A DNA stretch of 64,000 bases, taken from contig JBGCFQ010000024.1 of NCBI GenBank assembly GCA_045106985.1, positions 1 through 64,000 on the forward strand. The letters are read 5' to 3'. Origin of the DNA: JAUIET01 sp045106985. GTDB lineage: Bacteria; Pseudomonadota; Gammaproteobacteria; Pseudomonadales; JAUIET01. Made by a program: the position numbers and the translations under genes. Of this stretch, positions 54,982-63,676 are shown one piece after another. Positions within the stretch are counted from its first letter, which is position 1, and every line of letters starts with the position of its first letter. The notes beneath the pieces were generated by a model. It saw only the letters and a list, made by a program, of their open reading frames with translations. It was not told the origin of the DNA and ran no database searches.

Positions 54982-57162
54982 TTACAACTTGTACCCAGAC
55001 TTAGTAAATGGCATTTGCCGTAACCTTTCACCCGTTGCCGCAAAAATAGCGTTAGCGATGGCTGGAGCCGTGGGCGGCAAGGCTGGCTCACCTAAACCGG
55101 TCGGCGAGTTGTCGCTTTGAATAAAGTGCACATCAATAGCCGGCGCATTGCGCATTCTAAGTAATGGGTATTCATGATAATTGCTTTCTTGCACGCGGCC
55201 ATTTTCGAATGAGAGTTCCAGTCCCATCGCCGTGCTAAAGCCGTCAATTACAGAACCTTCCACCTGGTTTTCGGCGCCACTCATATTAACAATAGGACCT
55301 ACGTCGCCAACCACTGACACTTTATGCAGTGTCAGTTGCTTATCGCTGGTAACACTTACTTCGGCAACATGTGCGAAGTAACCGGAGTGACTGTAGTAGA
55401 AAGCCAGGCCATGATAATGGCCGTCAGAAAGAGTTTTGCCCCATCCTGCGCGTTTCATTGCGGTTTCCACCGTGCCTGCGGCTCTTAATTTGTCAAACTT
55501 TACCGCGTCACTATTAACGTCTTCGGCCATCAGTAGGTCTAGCAAGTACTCGCCATGATCACGCTTTGCTGACGTTGCCAGCTCGTGAATAAAGCTCTGC
55601 ATAGCAAATGCAACGGAACAAGAAATGGGCGCGCGCCACCAGCCTGTAGGAATTTTGCCGTTTATCAATGACTGCTGCAGCTGCGCGTTCTTAACCTTAC
55701 TGACAGGAAACTCATCAGTGGCTTGTTGGCTGCCTCGCGTCACGCCTTTTCCGTCATGACTAAAGCCAATATGATGGTCTTGCCAGGCAACGAGAGTGCC
55801 ATTGTCATCAAGGCCAGCTTTCATTGCATGAAAGCCGCCAACTCTATAAAAATCGTGGGCCATATCATCTTCACGGGTCCACTGCAGTTTTACCGGCGTG
55901 CCCACTTGCTTGGAGATAGCCGCTACTTCGCAACAGAAGTCACTCATCAGTCGCCGCCCAAACCCTCCACCCATTCTGGTTTGGTGCAATGTAATGGAGT
56001 CCTTAGAGACCCCCAGTAATTTGGCTACCGACAGTTCGGCGTATTGCGGAACCTGTGTGGGCGCCCAAAGTTCGCACTTGCCGTCAACGTAGGAAGCGGT
56101 ACAGTTTTGTGGTTCCATCTGCGCATGCGACACATATGGGTAGCTGTAAAACGATTCGAGTGTGGTTGCAGCGGTTGCTAGTGCTTCGTTTACATCGCCG
56201 AAGTTCGCGGTTACCTTGCCGTCGGCCGATGCCAATCGAGTGGCTTCAGCTTGCGCGCCTGACCAGCTGTCTTTGGCCGCATCAGTTTCATCCCACTCTA
56301 CTTTCAACTGCTTGCGTGCACTGAAGGCTGCCCAAGTTGAATTGGCTACGATGGCAACACCTGGCATTAGCTCATCAACATTGCCATTGCCTTCAAGTAT
56401 GAAGGCCGCACTAACGCCAGGAAGTTTTTTTATCTCTTCAAGGTTGGCCGACTTAACTTTGCCGCCAGTGGCATCGCATTTTTGGTAAACCGCGTACTGC
56501 ATGCCATCAACGCGCTGATCGATACCGTACAGTGGTCTGCCAGTAACAATGTCGAGATTATCAACGCCGCTGATGCGCTGGCCTAGCAGGCTAAAATCAG
56601 CCACCGATTTAAGCGTAACGTCAGTTGGCACTGGCAAGCTTGCGGCTTGCACCGCCAGTTTGGAGTAGGGCAGTGAGCGGCCGCTGGCCTTATGCTGAAC
56701 AAAGCTGTTTTTGGTGATGCACTCGGCAGCATCAACTTGCCATTCTTGTGCGGCGGCCTGCACAAGTACAGCCCGTGCCTTGGCGCCCGCTTCTCGCAGC
56801 GCTTGCCAGCGCGACGGAACCGAACGCGAACCGCCGGCCACCTGGGCGCCATAGAGTTCTTTATCGATAACAGACTGCACTACTTCTACCTGAGCCCAGT
56901 CTGCATCAAGTTCTTCGGCAACAATCATTGGCAATGAGGTCTTTACGCCTTGCCCAACTTCAGGATTCTGTGCCGCGATGATGATTTTGCCGTTTGTTCT
57001 TATTTGCACATAGGCATTGAAGGACTGAACTCCCTCCATTCTATTGGGCTTGTTCATAGCATTGGCTGGTAGATGAAAACCGATGACCAGTCCGCTGCTA
57101 ATTGCTGAGCTAGCTTTAAGGAAGCCACGTCTTGATGCTAATAGCTTGGTAGTGTCGTTCAT
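54982..57162 (-). CDS. Molybdenum hydroxylase large subunit (isoquinoline 1-oxidoreductase beta-like), Tat-exported
   Basis: A 726-residue molybdopterin-binding subunit of the xanthine dehydrogenase family. It begins with a twin-arginine signal (SRRGFLKASSA), so it works in the periplasm, as do IorB-type enzymes. RMGGGFGRRLMSDF and GWWRAP are cofactor-binding segments, and the catalytic Glu is in GLGEPALPP near the end. It pairs with the 2Fe-2S subunit whose stop overlaps its start by four bases. The reaction would be hydroxylation of an N-heterocycle or oxidation of an aldehyde; electrons leave through the partner. No cytochrome partner is adjacent. Confidence 0.9.
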   Translation of the reverse strand: MNDTTKLLASRRGFLKASSAISSGLVIGFHLPANAMNKPNRMEGVQSFNAYVQIRTNGKIIIAAQNPEVGQGVKTSLPMIVAEELDADWAQVEVVQSVIDKELYGAQVAGGSRSVPSRWQALREAGAKARAVLVQAAAQEWQVDAAECITKNSFVQHKASGRSLPYSKLAVQAASLPVPTDVTLKSVADFSLLGQRISGVDNLDIVTGRPLYGIDQRVDGMQYAVYQKCDATGGKVKSANLEEIKKLPGVSAAFILEGNGNVDELMPGVAIVANSTWAAFSARKQLKVEWDETDAAKDSWSGAQAEATRLASADGKVTANFGDVNEALATAATTLESFYSYPYVSHAQMEPQNCTASYVDGKCELWAPTQVPQYAELSVAKLLGVSKDSITLHQTRMGGGFGRRLMSDFCCEVAAISKQVGTPVKLQWTREDDMAHDFYRVGGFHAMKAGLDDNGTLVAWQDHHIGFSHDGKGVTRGSQQATDEFPVSKVKNAQLQQSLINGKIPTGWWRAPISCSVAFAMQSFIHELATSAKRDHGEYLLDLLMAEDVNSDAVKFDKLRAAGTVETAMKRAGWGKTLSDGHYHGLAFYYSHSGYFAHVAEVSVTSDKQLTLHKVSVVGDVGPIVNMSGAENQVEGSVIDGFSTAMGLELSFENGRVQESNYHEYPLLRMRNAPAIDVHFIQSDNSPTGLGEPALPPTAPAIANAIFAATGERLRQMPFTKSGYKL

Positions 57163-57677
57163 GAGCGTGCTCCCTTGCTTGCGGCAGCCGGGTCGTAATG
57201 TGCAACACCGCTCTCGCTAAGTTCTGTTGCCGCCGACGCAATAGCCGACTTGATGCGAACATAACAACCGCAACGACAAATATTGCCACTCATTGCTTGG
57301 TCTATTTCGGCACTGCTTGGTTGTGCATTTTTTGCCAACAAGGACGCGGCTGACATAATTTGACCGCTTTGGCAGTAACCACATTGCGGCACGTCTTGCT
57401 CTATCCAGGCGGCTTGCAGCGGGTGTAGTTCGCTGCCGTTAGCAAGCCCTTCAATTGTGGTGATCTCGCGACCGCTAAGAGCCGACGCGGGAATGGTGCA
57501 AGAGCGCATAGCAACGCCGTCAACGTGAACGGTGCAGGCGCCACAATATCCGCCACCACAACCGAACTTTGCGCCCACCAGGTTAAGGGTGTCGCGTAGC
57601 ACCCACAGTAAGGGTATGTCGTCTGGTAGATCACTCAGCTTGTGCTGTTCACCATTTACGTTTAATTCAAGTTCCAT
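57159..57677 (-). CDS. (2Fe-2S)-binding subunit of molybdenum hydroxylase
   Basis: A 172-residue iron-sulfur subunit. The plant-type ferredoxin cluster is held by Cys40, Cys45, Cys48 and Cys60 (GCGGGYCGACTV), the second cluster by Cys99, Cys102, Cys134 and Cys136 (CGYCQSGQ and NICRCGCY). It passes electrons from the molybdenum centre. No signal peptide is present; it would travel with the Tat-bearing large subunit as in related enzymes. The two genes overlap by ATGA. Confidence 0.93.
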   Translation of the reverse strand: MELELNVNGEQHKLSDLPDDIPLLWVLRDTLNLVGAKFGCGGGYCGACTVHVDGVAMRSCTIPASALSGREITTIEGLANGSELHPLQAAWIEQDVPQCGYCQSGQIMSAASLLAKNAQPSSAEIDQAMSGNICRCGCYVRIKSAIASAATELSESGVAHYDPAAASKGARS

Positions 57678-57857
57678 GTGCTTCTACCTATGCCTATCCA
57701 GTTCGAACGACTTCTTACGTTTCACAATATCAATTTCGGCGACGTTTTAATAGAGCATTGCGACAGCTACGGTAAGTAGTTCCGCCAATCTGCGCACTGC
57801 AAATCCTGTTAATCATCAGCCAGTTAGGTCAAAATACGGCTTCTAACATCAAAAGTA

Positions 57858-58409
57858 ATGCAGTGGTGGTTCTTGAACAATTCACTTTCCTTATCGGCCA
57901 TGTCTCAAACACTGTCACAAAACCGATGGTTCTGGTTGCTGCCAGCCATACTGTGCGCACTTATGCTAGTGGGCGCTCTGTTTTATCAATACGTTTTAGA
58001 CACCTATCCTTGCGAGCTGTGTATTTACGTGAGGGTGTGGGTAATAGCCATTGGTTTAACATCATTGCTAGGCTTGGCATTAAGGCAATTCTTGTGGGCT
58101 AAGATTGCATTGTTATTGGGCATGCTGGCCTTAAGCTATGGCTTGGCGCAAGACGTGTGGGTGTTATTGTCTATCGATTATCGTTGGCCAACAGATGGGG
58201 CTTGTTCTTTTGTGGCTTACTTCCCTGAGTGGGCGCCACTGGATAAATGGTGGCCGGCAATGTTTGAGGTTCAGGATTTGTGCCAGCCCACGCCTTACTT
58301 GATTTTCAAAATTTCAATGGCTGACGCACTTGCGGCTAGTTGCGTATTTTTCTTTGCTTTCGCAGTGCTGGGTTTAATCGACAGTTTGAGATTTCGCCAG
58401 ATCAACTGA
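57858..58409 (+). CDS. DsbB-like disulfide bond formation protein
   Basis: A 183-residue membrane protein with four helices. The first periplasmic loop carries the redox pair Cys52-Cys55 in YPCELCIYVR, and the second loop has Cys116 and Cys142 in DGACSF and QDLCQPTP, as in DsbB, which reoxidises DsbA and passes electrons to quinone. The spacing and the PEWAPLDKWWP segment are those of a divergent DsbB branch. An ATG at 57900 is an alternative start. A structured repeat pair follows directly. Confidence 0.8.
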   Translation: MQWWFLNNSLSLSAMSQTLSQNRWFWLLPAILCALMLVGALFYQYVLDTYPCELCIYVRVWVIAIGLTSLLGLALRQFLWAKIALLLGMLALSYGLAQDVWVLLSIDYRWPTDGACSFVAYFPEWAPLDKWWPAMFEVQDLCQPTPYLIFKISMADALAASCVFFFAFAVLGLIDSLRFRQIN

Positions 58410-58411
58410 AT

Positions 58412-58559
58412 AGCCACATAAGTGGCCATGCATTTCGCTACGAACTTGGTCGCTCCGGGATACCCTCTTTCACGAAAGTAGCCTCGCAAAGGCGAGTCTA
58501 TTTCCCTCTTTTGGCCTGCGTTTCTTACCTTCGCGAAACGCATGGCCACTTGTGTGGCT
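58412..58559. repeat. Structured palindromic repeat, copy A2
   Basis: A 148-base palindrome. The first 20 bases and the last 20 bases are inverted repeats with one mismatch (beginning AGCCACA, ending TGTGGCT), and the pairing extends inward through TTTCG/CGAAA. The apex is CTCGC-AAAG-GCGAG. The core is shared with A1 at 35549, yet the outer stem is a different sequence in each copy. It begins three bases after the DsbB-like stop. Confidence 0.85.
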
Positions 58560-58568
58560 TGCTGAGTG

Positions 58569-58626
58569 CGAGAACGAGAACGAGAACGAGAACGAGAACG
58601 AAAGAGAACGAGAACGAAAGAGAAAG
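58569..58626. repeat. CGAGAA hexanucleotide microsatellite
   Basis: Five perfect CGAGAA units (58569-58598) followed by variants with extra AAAG lie between repeat copies A2 and B2. The corresponding spacer at the other locus has no such array. Confidence 0.9.
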
Positions 58627-58678
58627 TACACTAGTTATTTCTCTTCATTTCTGTGTTGTAAGTTTAGCATCGGAGCGA

Positions 58679-58822
58679 GCCTGGGATGACTTGATTCTGT
58701 TTGCGTAGATAAAACGAAGCGACCGAACGCGGAAAAATGACCTTCGGAGAAGGGCATTTTTTAAGTGAGTTTACAGCGGAGCTGTCGCGTAGCGAAGCAA
58801 AGAGACTCAAGCTATCCCAGGC
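58679..58822. repeat. Structured palindromic repeat, copy B2 (opposite orientation)
   Basis: A 144-base element with inverted ends of 26 bases and four mismatches (GCCTGGGAT ... ATCCCAGGC). It shares with B1 the block TGTTTGCGTAGATAAAACG, a central AAAAATGA...GGCATTTTT stem and GCGAAGCAAAGAG, but the hairpins use different pairs: CCTTC/GAAGG here against CTTTC/GAAAG in B1, and ACAGC/GCTGT here against GGCGG/CCGCC. It ends 34 bases before the stop of the convergent histidine kinase gene. Confidence 0.85.
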
Positions 58823-58856
58823 GGATCACCCAATTGAATTTCCAATCAAGCGTTAA

Positions 58857-60248
58857 TTAATTCGAAGAGATTTTTTCAGGAATGCTAATACGAATTTCTA
58901 AGCCCGTCGGTTCTACGTTAGTGGCTTCAATTCGGCCTTGGTGCACTAGCACATTGCGTTCAGCAATTGCCAAGCCTAGCCCATGCCCGCCGGTATCACG
59001 CTCTCTAGCTTCAGAGGTTCGATAAAAAGGCTCGAACAGGTGTTTAAGATGAACAGGCTCCACACCAGGCCCGCTGTCACGAATTTTGATGATGAATTCC
59101 TGGCCAATCTGCTCCAGAGATATTTGAACTTCGCTTTGAGGTGGAGAAAAGCGAATAGCATTAGAGATAATGTTCTCAAATACGCTATTGAGTAAGCGGC
59201 CACGCGTGGCGACCACCGCTTCTTTTACACTGCTGTTAAGTAAAACCTGAACGGAACAATCTTCAGTCACAGCATCTCGCACACAATGTTCGAGTAAGCC
59301 TGTTAAATCAATCGCATCATTTAGTGGTAGGTCGCGTTGAGGCAGGCTGAGTATTTGCTCAACCAAATCGTCGATAGCGTGCACCTCGTCATCAATTTTT
59401 TGCAGCTCGGCGTCAACGTTGATATTGCCGTTGTTATCTTGAGTCGCGGCCATTTTTTGTTGCGCAAGTCCAAGTGCAACTTGCAGCCGTGCAAGTGGTG
59501 ATCGTAACTCATGAGAAACGTCTTTTATTAGTCGCGCTTGCGCGTCTAAGGTTTGTTGTACTTTTTCTGTCATTCGGTCGAAGTCTTGGGCTAAAAGATT
59601 CAACTCGTCTTTACCTACCTTCGCCTGTTCCATTGTTCTAACCGAGTAGTCTCCGTCGGCTACGGTTTTCATTGCCTGACGCAATCGGCCTATGGGTACG
59701 GTGAAGTATCTAGCCAGCCAATAACAGATAAAACCGCTAATAATTACGGCAATCCCAAAACGAATGCCAGCATTTCTAATAAATAATCGAGCGAACTCTC
59801 CACGAGCAGTAGGCCCACTGATAACGAGCTTTTCTGCCTCTGTGTCATGCATTGCAAAACGTGATCGCTTAATGGCCGTTAAGGTGTAGTGACGGCCACC
59901 ACGATTAATGCCTCTGCCGCGTTGAGCTTTCAGCTCTTTCAGAATTGCCGGCCATTGTTGAGCGTCAAAAGGAGATTCATCAACCTTGAATAAGAATTCG
60001 CTGTTCTCACCGAACAGATAGAGATCTACGTTGTGTTCATGGCTCACCTGCGCCGCCCAGCTTGAAAATTCGTCTAAATCGCCATGGCGCAATATTGACC
60101 TTGCCTTGTGCGCTAGGGCGCGAGGAGGGGGGCCGGGTTCGAAATTCTTGTTTACCGGAATGTAGTGCGATAATGCGAATGCACCAGCCAACATGATCAA
60201 AGTCGTAAGCCAAAAGCCGAGAAAAAACTTCCAATATAGATTTAGCAT
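58857..60248 (-). CDS. cpxA: Sensor histidine kinase, CpxA-like
   Basis: A 463-residue inner-membrane kinase with a first helix at about 8-28, a periplasmic sensor domain to about 160, a second helix at 161-180, HAMP, the phospho-acceptor His246 in DVSHELRSPLARLQ, the N box ENIISNAIRFSPP and DSGPGVEP/GGHGLGLAI. It overlaps the response regulator by seven bases. A CpxP/Spy-like gene is divergent, with CpxR-type sites between, which supports the Cpx identity; RstB-like kinases are the main alternative. Confidence 0.85.
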   Translation of the reverse strand: MLNLYWKFFLGFWLTTLIMLAGAFALSHYIPVNKNFEPGPPPRALAHKARSILRHGDLDEFSSWAAQVSHEHNVDLYLFGENSEFLFKVDESPFDAQQWPAILKELKAQRGRGINRGGRHYTLTAIKRSRFAMHDTEAEKLVISGPTARGEFARLFIRNAGIRFGIAVIISGFICYWLARYFTVPIGRLRQAMKTVADGDYSVRTMEQAKVGKDELNLLAQDFDRMTEKVQQTLDAQARLIKDVSHELRSPLARLQVALGLAQQKMAATQDNNGNINVDAELQKIDDEVHAIDDLVEQILSLPQRDLPLNDAIDLTGLLEHCVRDAVTEDCSVQVLLNSSVKEAVVATRGRLLNSVFENIISNAIRFSPPQSEVQISLEQIGQEFIIKIRDSGPGVEPVHLKHLFEPFYRTSEARERDTGGHGLGLAIAERNVLVHQGRIEATNVEPTGLEIRISIPEKISSN

Positions 60249-60937
60249 TTAAGTTTATAACCCACGCCGCGGATACTTACGATTAGATCTTGATTGCAAT
60301 GCGGCGCGATTTTCTTCCTAATATTACTGATGTGCATGTCGAGACTTCGATCGTAGGCCGCAAAGGTTCTACCCAATGCTTGGTCATAAAGAACCTCCTT
60401 GCTGATCACTTGGTTGCTGGACGTCGCCAGTATTTTCAAAACATTGAATTCAGCTTTGGTTAGGCCTAAGTCTAAGCCATTGTAAAACGCTTGATACTGA
60501 GAGTTGTCGACCCTTAATTGGCCAACTACCAGCTCGCCAGGTTCTACTTCTTGATTTGATGGCTGCAATTGGCTGCGTCGTAAAACGGCCTTTATACGGG
60601 CGAGTAATTCTCGCGGGTTGCATGGCTTGGGTAAATAATCGTCTGCGCCCAATTCCAGGCCAATAATCCTATCCAGATCGTCTCCTTTACCAGTCAACAT
60701 AATCACCGGGGTGTTTGTGCTTGCTCGTAACTGTTTCAAGACATCAATGCCGTTTATCAGCGGCAGCATAATGTCCAATACTATGGCCGAGTAGGCTTCT
60801 GTTCGACCCATTTGCAGACCTAATTCGCCATCGTGAGCCATATCTATGTCAAAACCTTCTTGTTGAAGGTAGACGCTCAACATAGAGGCGAGCTCTTGAT
60901 CATCATCAATTAGCAACAGTTTGTTCATACCTATCAT
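60242..60937 (-). CDS. cpxR: OmpR-family response regulator, CpxR-like
   Basis: A 231-residue response regulator. The acidic pocket DDDQE lies near residue 11, the phosphorylated Asp55 in VLDIMLPL and Lys104 in YLPKPCNPRE. The C-terminal winged helix has LGRTFAAYDRSLDMHISNIR and VRGVGYKL-like SIRGVGYKLKC. A second Met at residue 4 could be the true start. It shares an operon with the kinase and probably acts on the divergent cpxP-like gene and on itself. Confidence 0.88.
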   Translation of the reverse strand: MIGMNKLLLIDDDQELASMLSVYLQQEGFDIDMAHDGELGLQMGRTEAYSAIVLDIMLPLINGIDVLKQLRASTNTPVIMLTGKGDDLDRIIGLELGADDYLPKPCNPRELLARIKAVLRRSQLQPSNQEVEPGELVVGQLRVDNSQYQAFYNGLDLGLTKAEFNVLKILATSSNQVISKEVLYDQALGRTFAAYDRSLDMHISNIRKKIAPHCNQDLIVSIRGVGYKLKC

Positions 60938-60966
60938 TATACGTGCTGAACAGAGTGCGAACGATG

Positions 60967-61003
60967 TTTACACAATCTTTACGATGCCTAGACAGACATT
61001 TAC
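60967..61003. promoter_or_regulatory. Three phased TTTAC sites, CpxR-box candidate
   Basis: TTTAC occurs at 60967-60971, 60978-60982 and 60999-61003, i.e. 11 and 21 bases apart and so on one face of the helix. On the other strand the first two read GTAAA-N6-GTAAA, close to the CpxR consensus GTAAA-N5-GTAAA. They lie in the 125-base gap between the regulator and the cpxP-like gene. Confidence 0.65.
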
Positions 61004-61062
61004 AGCAACAGTTTCTAGAATTTCTACCGTAGCAAATGAATCACACCCTAAGGAGATATTCC

Positions 61063-61581
61063 ATGAGAAACCCGGTTGCTAGAAGAGTCTATACCGCGAT
61101 GTTGGTTTTACTAATGTCATCGGTGGCTTTAGTCGCCACTGCCCGTCCTAATTTCGATCCAGGACAAATGCACCAGCGCATGTTTGATAAGATAAGCAAA
61201 AAATTGGATTTGAGTGAGGAACAAACAATTGAGGTACAAGCCCTTCGTGAAGAATTTCAACTCGAAAACGGCACGCTGCATGAGCAAATAAAGCAGAAGT
61301 TCACAGCGATATCGGAACAAAGCAGTAGTGAAACCTTTGACGAAGCCTCGGTCGTTACATTGGCCAATGAACTAGGTGAGCTAACAGCACAGGCGGCCGT
61401 AGCCGTGGCTCGACATCATAATGAATTCCAGCAGCTGTTAACGGCGGAGCAACGTGAAGAGCTTAGCCAGCTGAAAGCAAAATTCTCAGAGCGTCATGCT
61501 AACAGAGGGGATAAAAAGGGGAAGCGAGGGCACAAACGATTCGAGCGGATGCATGACAAAGAGCATCAAGACGAAAGCTAG
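61063..61581 (+). CDS. Spy/CpxP family periplasmic protein
   Basis: A 172-residue exported protein. A signal peptide ends near residue 27 (VATA), and the mature part is helical with LDLSEEQTIEVQALR and LLTAEQREELSQLK, the two LTxxQ-type motifs of Spy and CpxP. The end is very basic and His-rich. Such proteins are periplasmic chaperones and, for CpxP, damp the sensor kinase. The frame is open from 61036, but AAGGAG lies just before the ATG at 61063. It is divergent from the response regulator. Confidence 0.88.
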   Translation: MRNPVARRVYTAMLVLLMSSVALVATARPNFDPGQMHQRMFDKISKKLDLSEEQTIEVQALREEFQLENGTLHEQIKQKFTAISEQSSSETFDEASVVTLANELGELTAQAAVAVARHHNEFQQLLTAEQREELSQLKAKFSERHANRGDKKGKRGHKRFERMHDKEHQDES

Positions 61582-61617
61582 TTGTAAATCCATACCAGGC
61601 CATTTTTGAAGACCCCT

Positions 61618-61649
61618 AAACGCCTCGTGGTAACACGAGGCGTTTTTTT
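61618..61649 (+). terminator. Rho-independent terminator of the cpxP-like gene
   Basis: A 12-base perfect stem (AAACGCCTCGTG and CACGAGGCGTTT) with loop GTAA is followed by a run of T to 61649. It also closes off the convergent gene at 61692. Confidence 0.93.
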
Positions 61650-61691
61650 ATCGGAGCTAACAACTACTCTCTTTGCAGTGGGTTTCTACAG

Positions 61692-62528
61692 TTACATCAA
61701 TTGTTGAATTGAATCTAATATTGGTAAGGCTTCATCTCTCGCAACCGACGGCAATCCAAATATAACTCTATCTACCCCAAGGTCTTGCAACTTAGACATT
61801 TCGCTTGGGTCCATGGGTGCCAGATATATACTGATTTCAATATCGGATCGCTTGCGACCTGCAGTTGTTAGGGCTTCATCTAAGGCGTCTAGCTGCGCAG
61901 GGAAGTTCTCAGTACCTCTCCCCCAGATTGGCATCCAGCCATCACAGTAAGAAACCACTCGTTTTATCACGCCCGGAAATGAGCCTCCAACATGAATGGG
62001 AGGGTGAGGTTTTTGTATTGGCTTTGGGTTTTGATAACTTGGCGCGAAATCGATCAGCTGCCCGTGATATTCGGCGACCTCGTTGGTCCACAGTGCTTGC
62101 ATAGCCTCCACTGTTTCTCGTAAGCGACGAAAGCGGGTAGAGGGGTCGGTTCCATGGTGTGCCATTTCTTCCAGATTCCATCCGCCGCCAATGCCGAGTG
62201 AAAACCGCCCGTTTGATACTACGTCCAGGCTGGCGACTTCTTTTGCCAGTTGAATAGGGTCACGCTGTATCGCCAACGCAATGCCTGTGCCCAGCCGCAA
62301 GGTACTGGTCGTTACCGCCGCGGCCGTTAGTGATACAAATGGATCAAGCGTGTCGTAATACATCTGCGGCAGTTCTGAACCGCCTGGCCATGGCGACAAG
62401 CGAGCAGCGGGTATGTGTGTATGTTCAGCCAGCCATAAGGATTCAAAGCCTCGCTCCTCCATGGCAGGGCCAAGCTCTGTGGCGGGTATGGAATACTGGG
62501 TGTTGAAACTACAAATGCCAAACTTCAT
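61692..62528 (-). CDS. LLM-class (luciferase-like) oxidoreductase
   Basis: A 278-residue TIM-barrel protein of the luciferase-like monooxygenase family. WLAEHTHIP, LRLGTGIALAIQRDPIQLAK, LSLGIGGGWN-like SLGIGGGWNLEE and HPPIHVGGSFPG are the flavin/F420-binding segments. It resembles the TIGR03619 group annotated as F420-dependent in actinobacteria; in a gammaproteobacterium FMN is also possible. It is divergent from a second, related gene. Confidence 0.88.
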   Translation of the reverse strand: MKFGICSFNTQYSIPATELGPAMEERGFESLWLAEHTHIPAARLSPWPGGSELPQMYYDTLDPFVSLTAAAVTTSTLRLGTGIALAIQRDPIQLAKEVASLDVVSNGRFSLGIGGGWNLEEMAHHGTDPSTRFRRLRETVEAMQALWTNEVAEYHGQLIDFAPSYQNPKPIQKPHPPIHVGGSFPGVIKRVVSYCDGWMPIWGRGTENFPAQLDALDEALTTAGRKRSDIEISIYLAPMDPSEMSKLQDLGVDRVIFGLPSVARDEALPILDSIQQLM

Positions 62529-62675
62529 AGGGAGGTCATACTCTGGGTTAAAAGGATGTGAGCGGCGTCATCATAAAGAAGGTAGCGGGTGCGAGGCAAT
62601 CAATACGAGTGGTAAGCTAGAGATTGGTTTGAATAATAAGGTGGTAGCGCAAGAACATTGCGCAGGAGCGGCTGT

Positions 62676-63524
62676 ATGAAATACTGGTTAATAGTGCCTT
62701 GGACACCGGCAGAGGAAATGATGGACATTGCCATCAAGGCTGACCAGATGGGCTTCGAGGGTTTGATGGGTGCTGATCACGGCTTTGTTCCAGAAAACAT
62801 GGCGGCCAAGTACCCCTACACGGCCGACGGCAAACCTCCTATCGATGGCAGCATGGCTTACCCCGAGGTTTGGACCAGTATTGCCGCGATGGCCGCAGTT
62901 ACTAAGCGGTTAAAATTTTCGACAGCTGTGTACGTTTTGCCGCTGCGCAATCCTATTGAAGTGGCCAAGGCTACCGGAACCATTGCGAGAATAAGTAATA
63001 ACCGACTGGTTCTCGGTGCTGGCGTTGGTTGGATGCCAGAGGAATTTAGAGCCTATGGTGTAGATTTCAAAACTCGTGGTCGGCGCATGAACGAGTGCAT
63101 TGAAGCGTTGCAAAAAATTTGGCACGGCGGCTACGTTGAATACCATGGCGAATTCGTTGAATTCGATTCCCTGCAGGTGGCGCCTGCGCCTAGCGAGCCT
63201 ATACCGATAATTTTGGGTGGCGCGAGTAAACCTGCACTACAACGCGCGGGAAAATACGCTGACGGTTGGATGGGCAATGGCAATGAGCCTGATGAAATGC
63301 CTCGAATATTTGAGCAGTTGCGCGCATCACGAAAAGAACATGGAAGAGCCGACCGGCCATTTGAAATAATACTGGCTATGAATGACTTTCCATCGCGCGA
63401 CGAAATGGCTGGCTATCAGGCACAGGGCGCCACGGCGGCTTTTCTAGGCTTTCCCGACCACACGCTCTCGCTGGCCGGTAAACTTGAAATGATGGAACAT
63501 ATGGCGCCGATGTTGGCTCGCTAA
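62676..63524 (+). CDS. LLM-class (luciferase-like) oxidoreductase
   Basis: A 282-residue luciferase-like monooxygenase family protein: GADHGFVPENMAAK, FSTAVYVLPLRNPIEVAKAT, LVLGAGVGWMPEEF and EPIPIILGGASKPA. It is related to the divergent gene at 61692 but not a recent duplicate. The ATG at 62676 follows AGGAG at eight bases. The substrate is unknown; the family oxidises or reduces a wide range of lipophilic compounds. Confidence 0.88.
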   Translation: MKYWLIVPWTPAEEMMDIAIKADQMGFEGLMGADHGFVPENMAAKYPYTADGKPPIDGSMAYPEVWTSIAAMAAVTKRLKFSTAVYVLPLRNPIEVAKATGTIARISNNRLVLGAGVGWMPEEFRAYGVDFKTRGRRMNECIEALQKIWHGGYVEYHGEFVEFDSLQVAPAPSEPIPIILGGASKPALQRAGKYADGWMGNGNEPDEMPRIFEQLRASRKEHGRADRPFEIILAMNDFPSRDEMAGYQAQGATAAFLGFPDHTLSLAGKLEMMEHMAPMLAR

Positions 63525-63676
63525 GGTCGGTCCTCGCATATCATGTTTATAATTTGATCGATATCGGGTTTTTTTAGCTAAAAATAGCAGAAAAACGCTA
63601 AAAGGCGATTGATTTACTTCAAGACGCCTCTCTCCTTGTGTATAAATTAGTCGTAGATTATTTGAGAGCTGCCCAA

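Noticed and set aside
58569..58626. A CRISPR array
   Set aside because: The unit is a contiguous six-base repeat without spacers and no cas gene is in the window.
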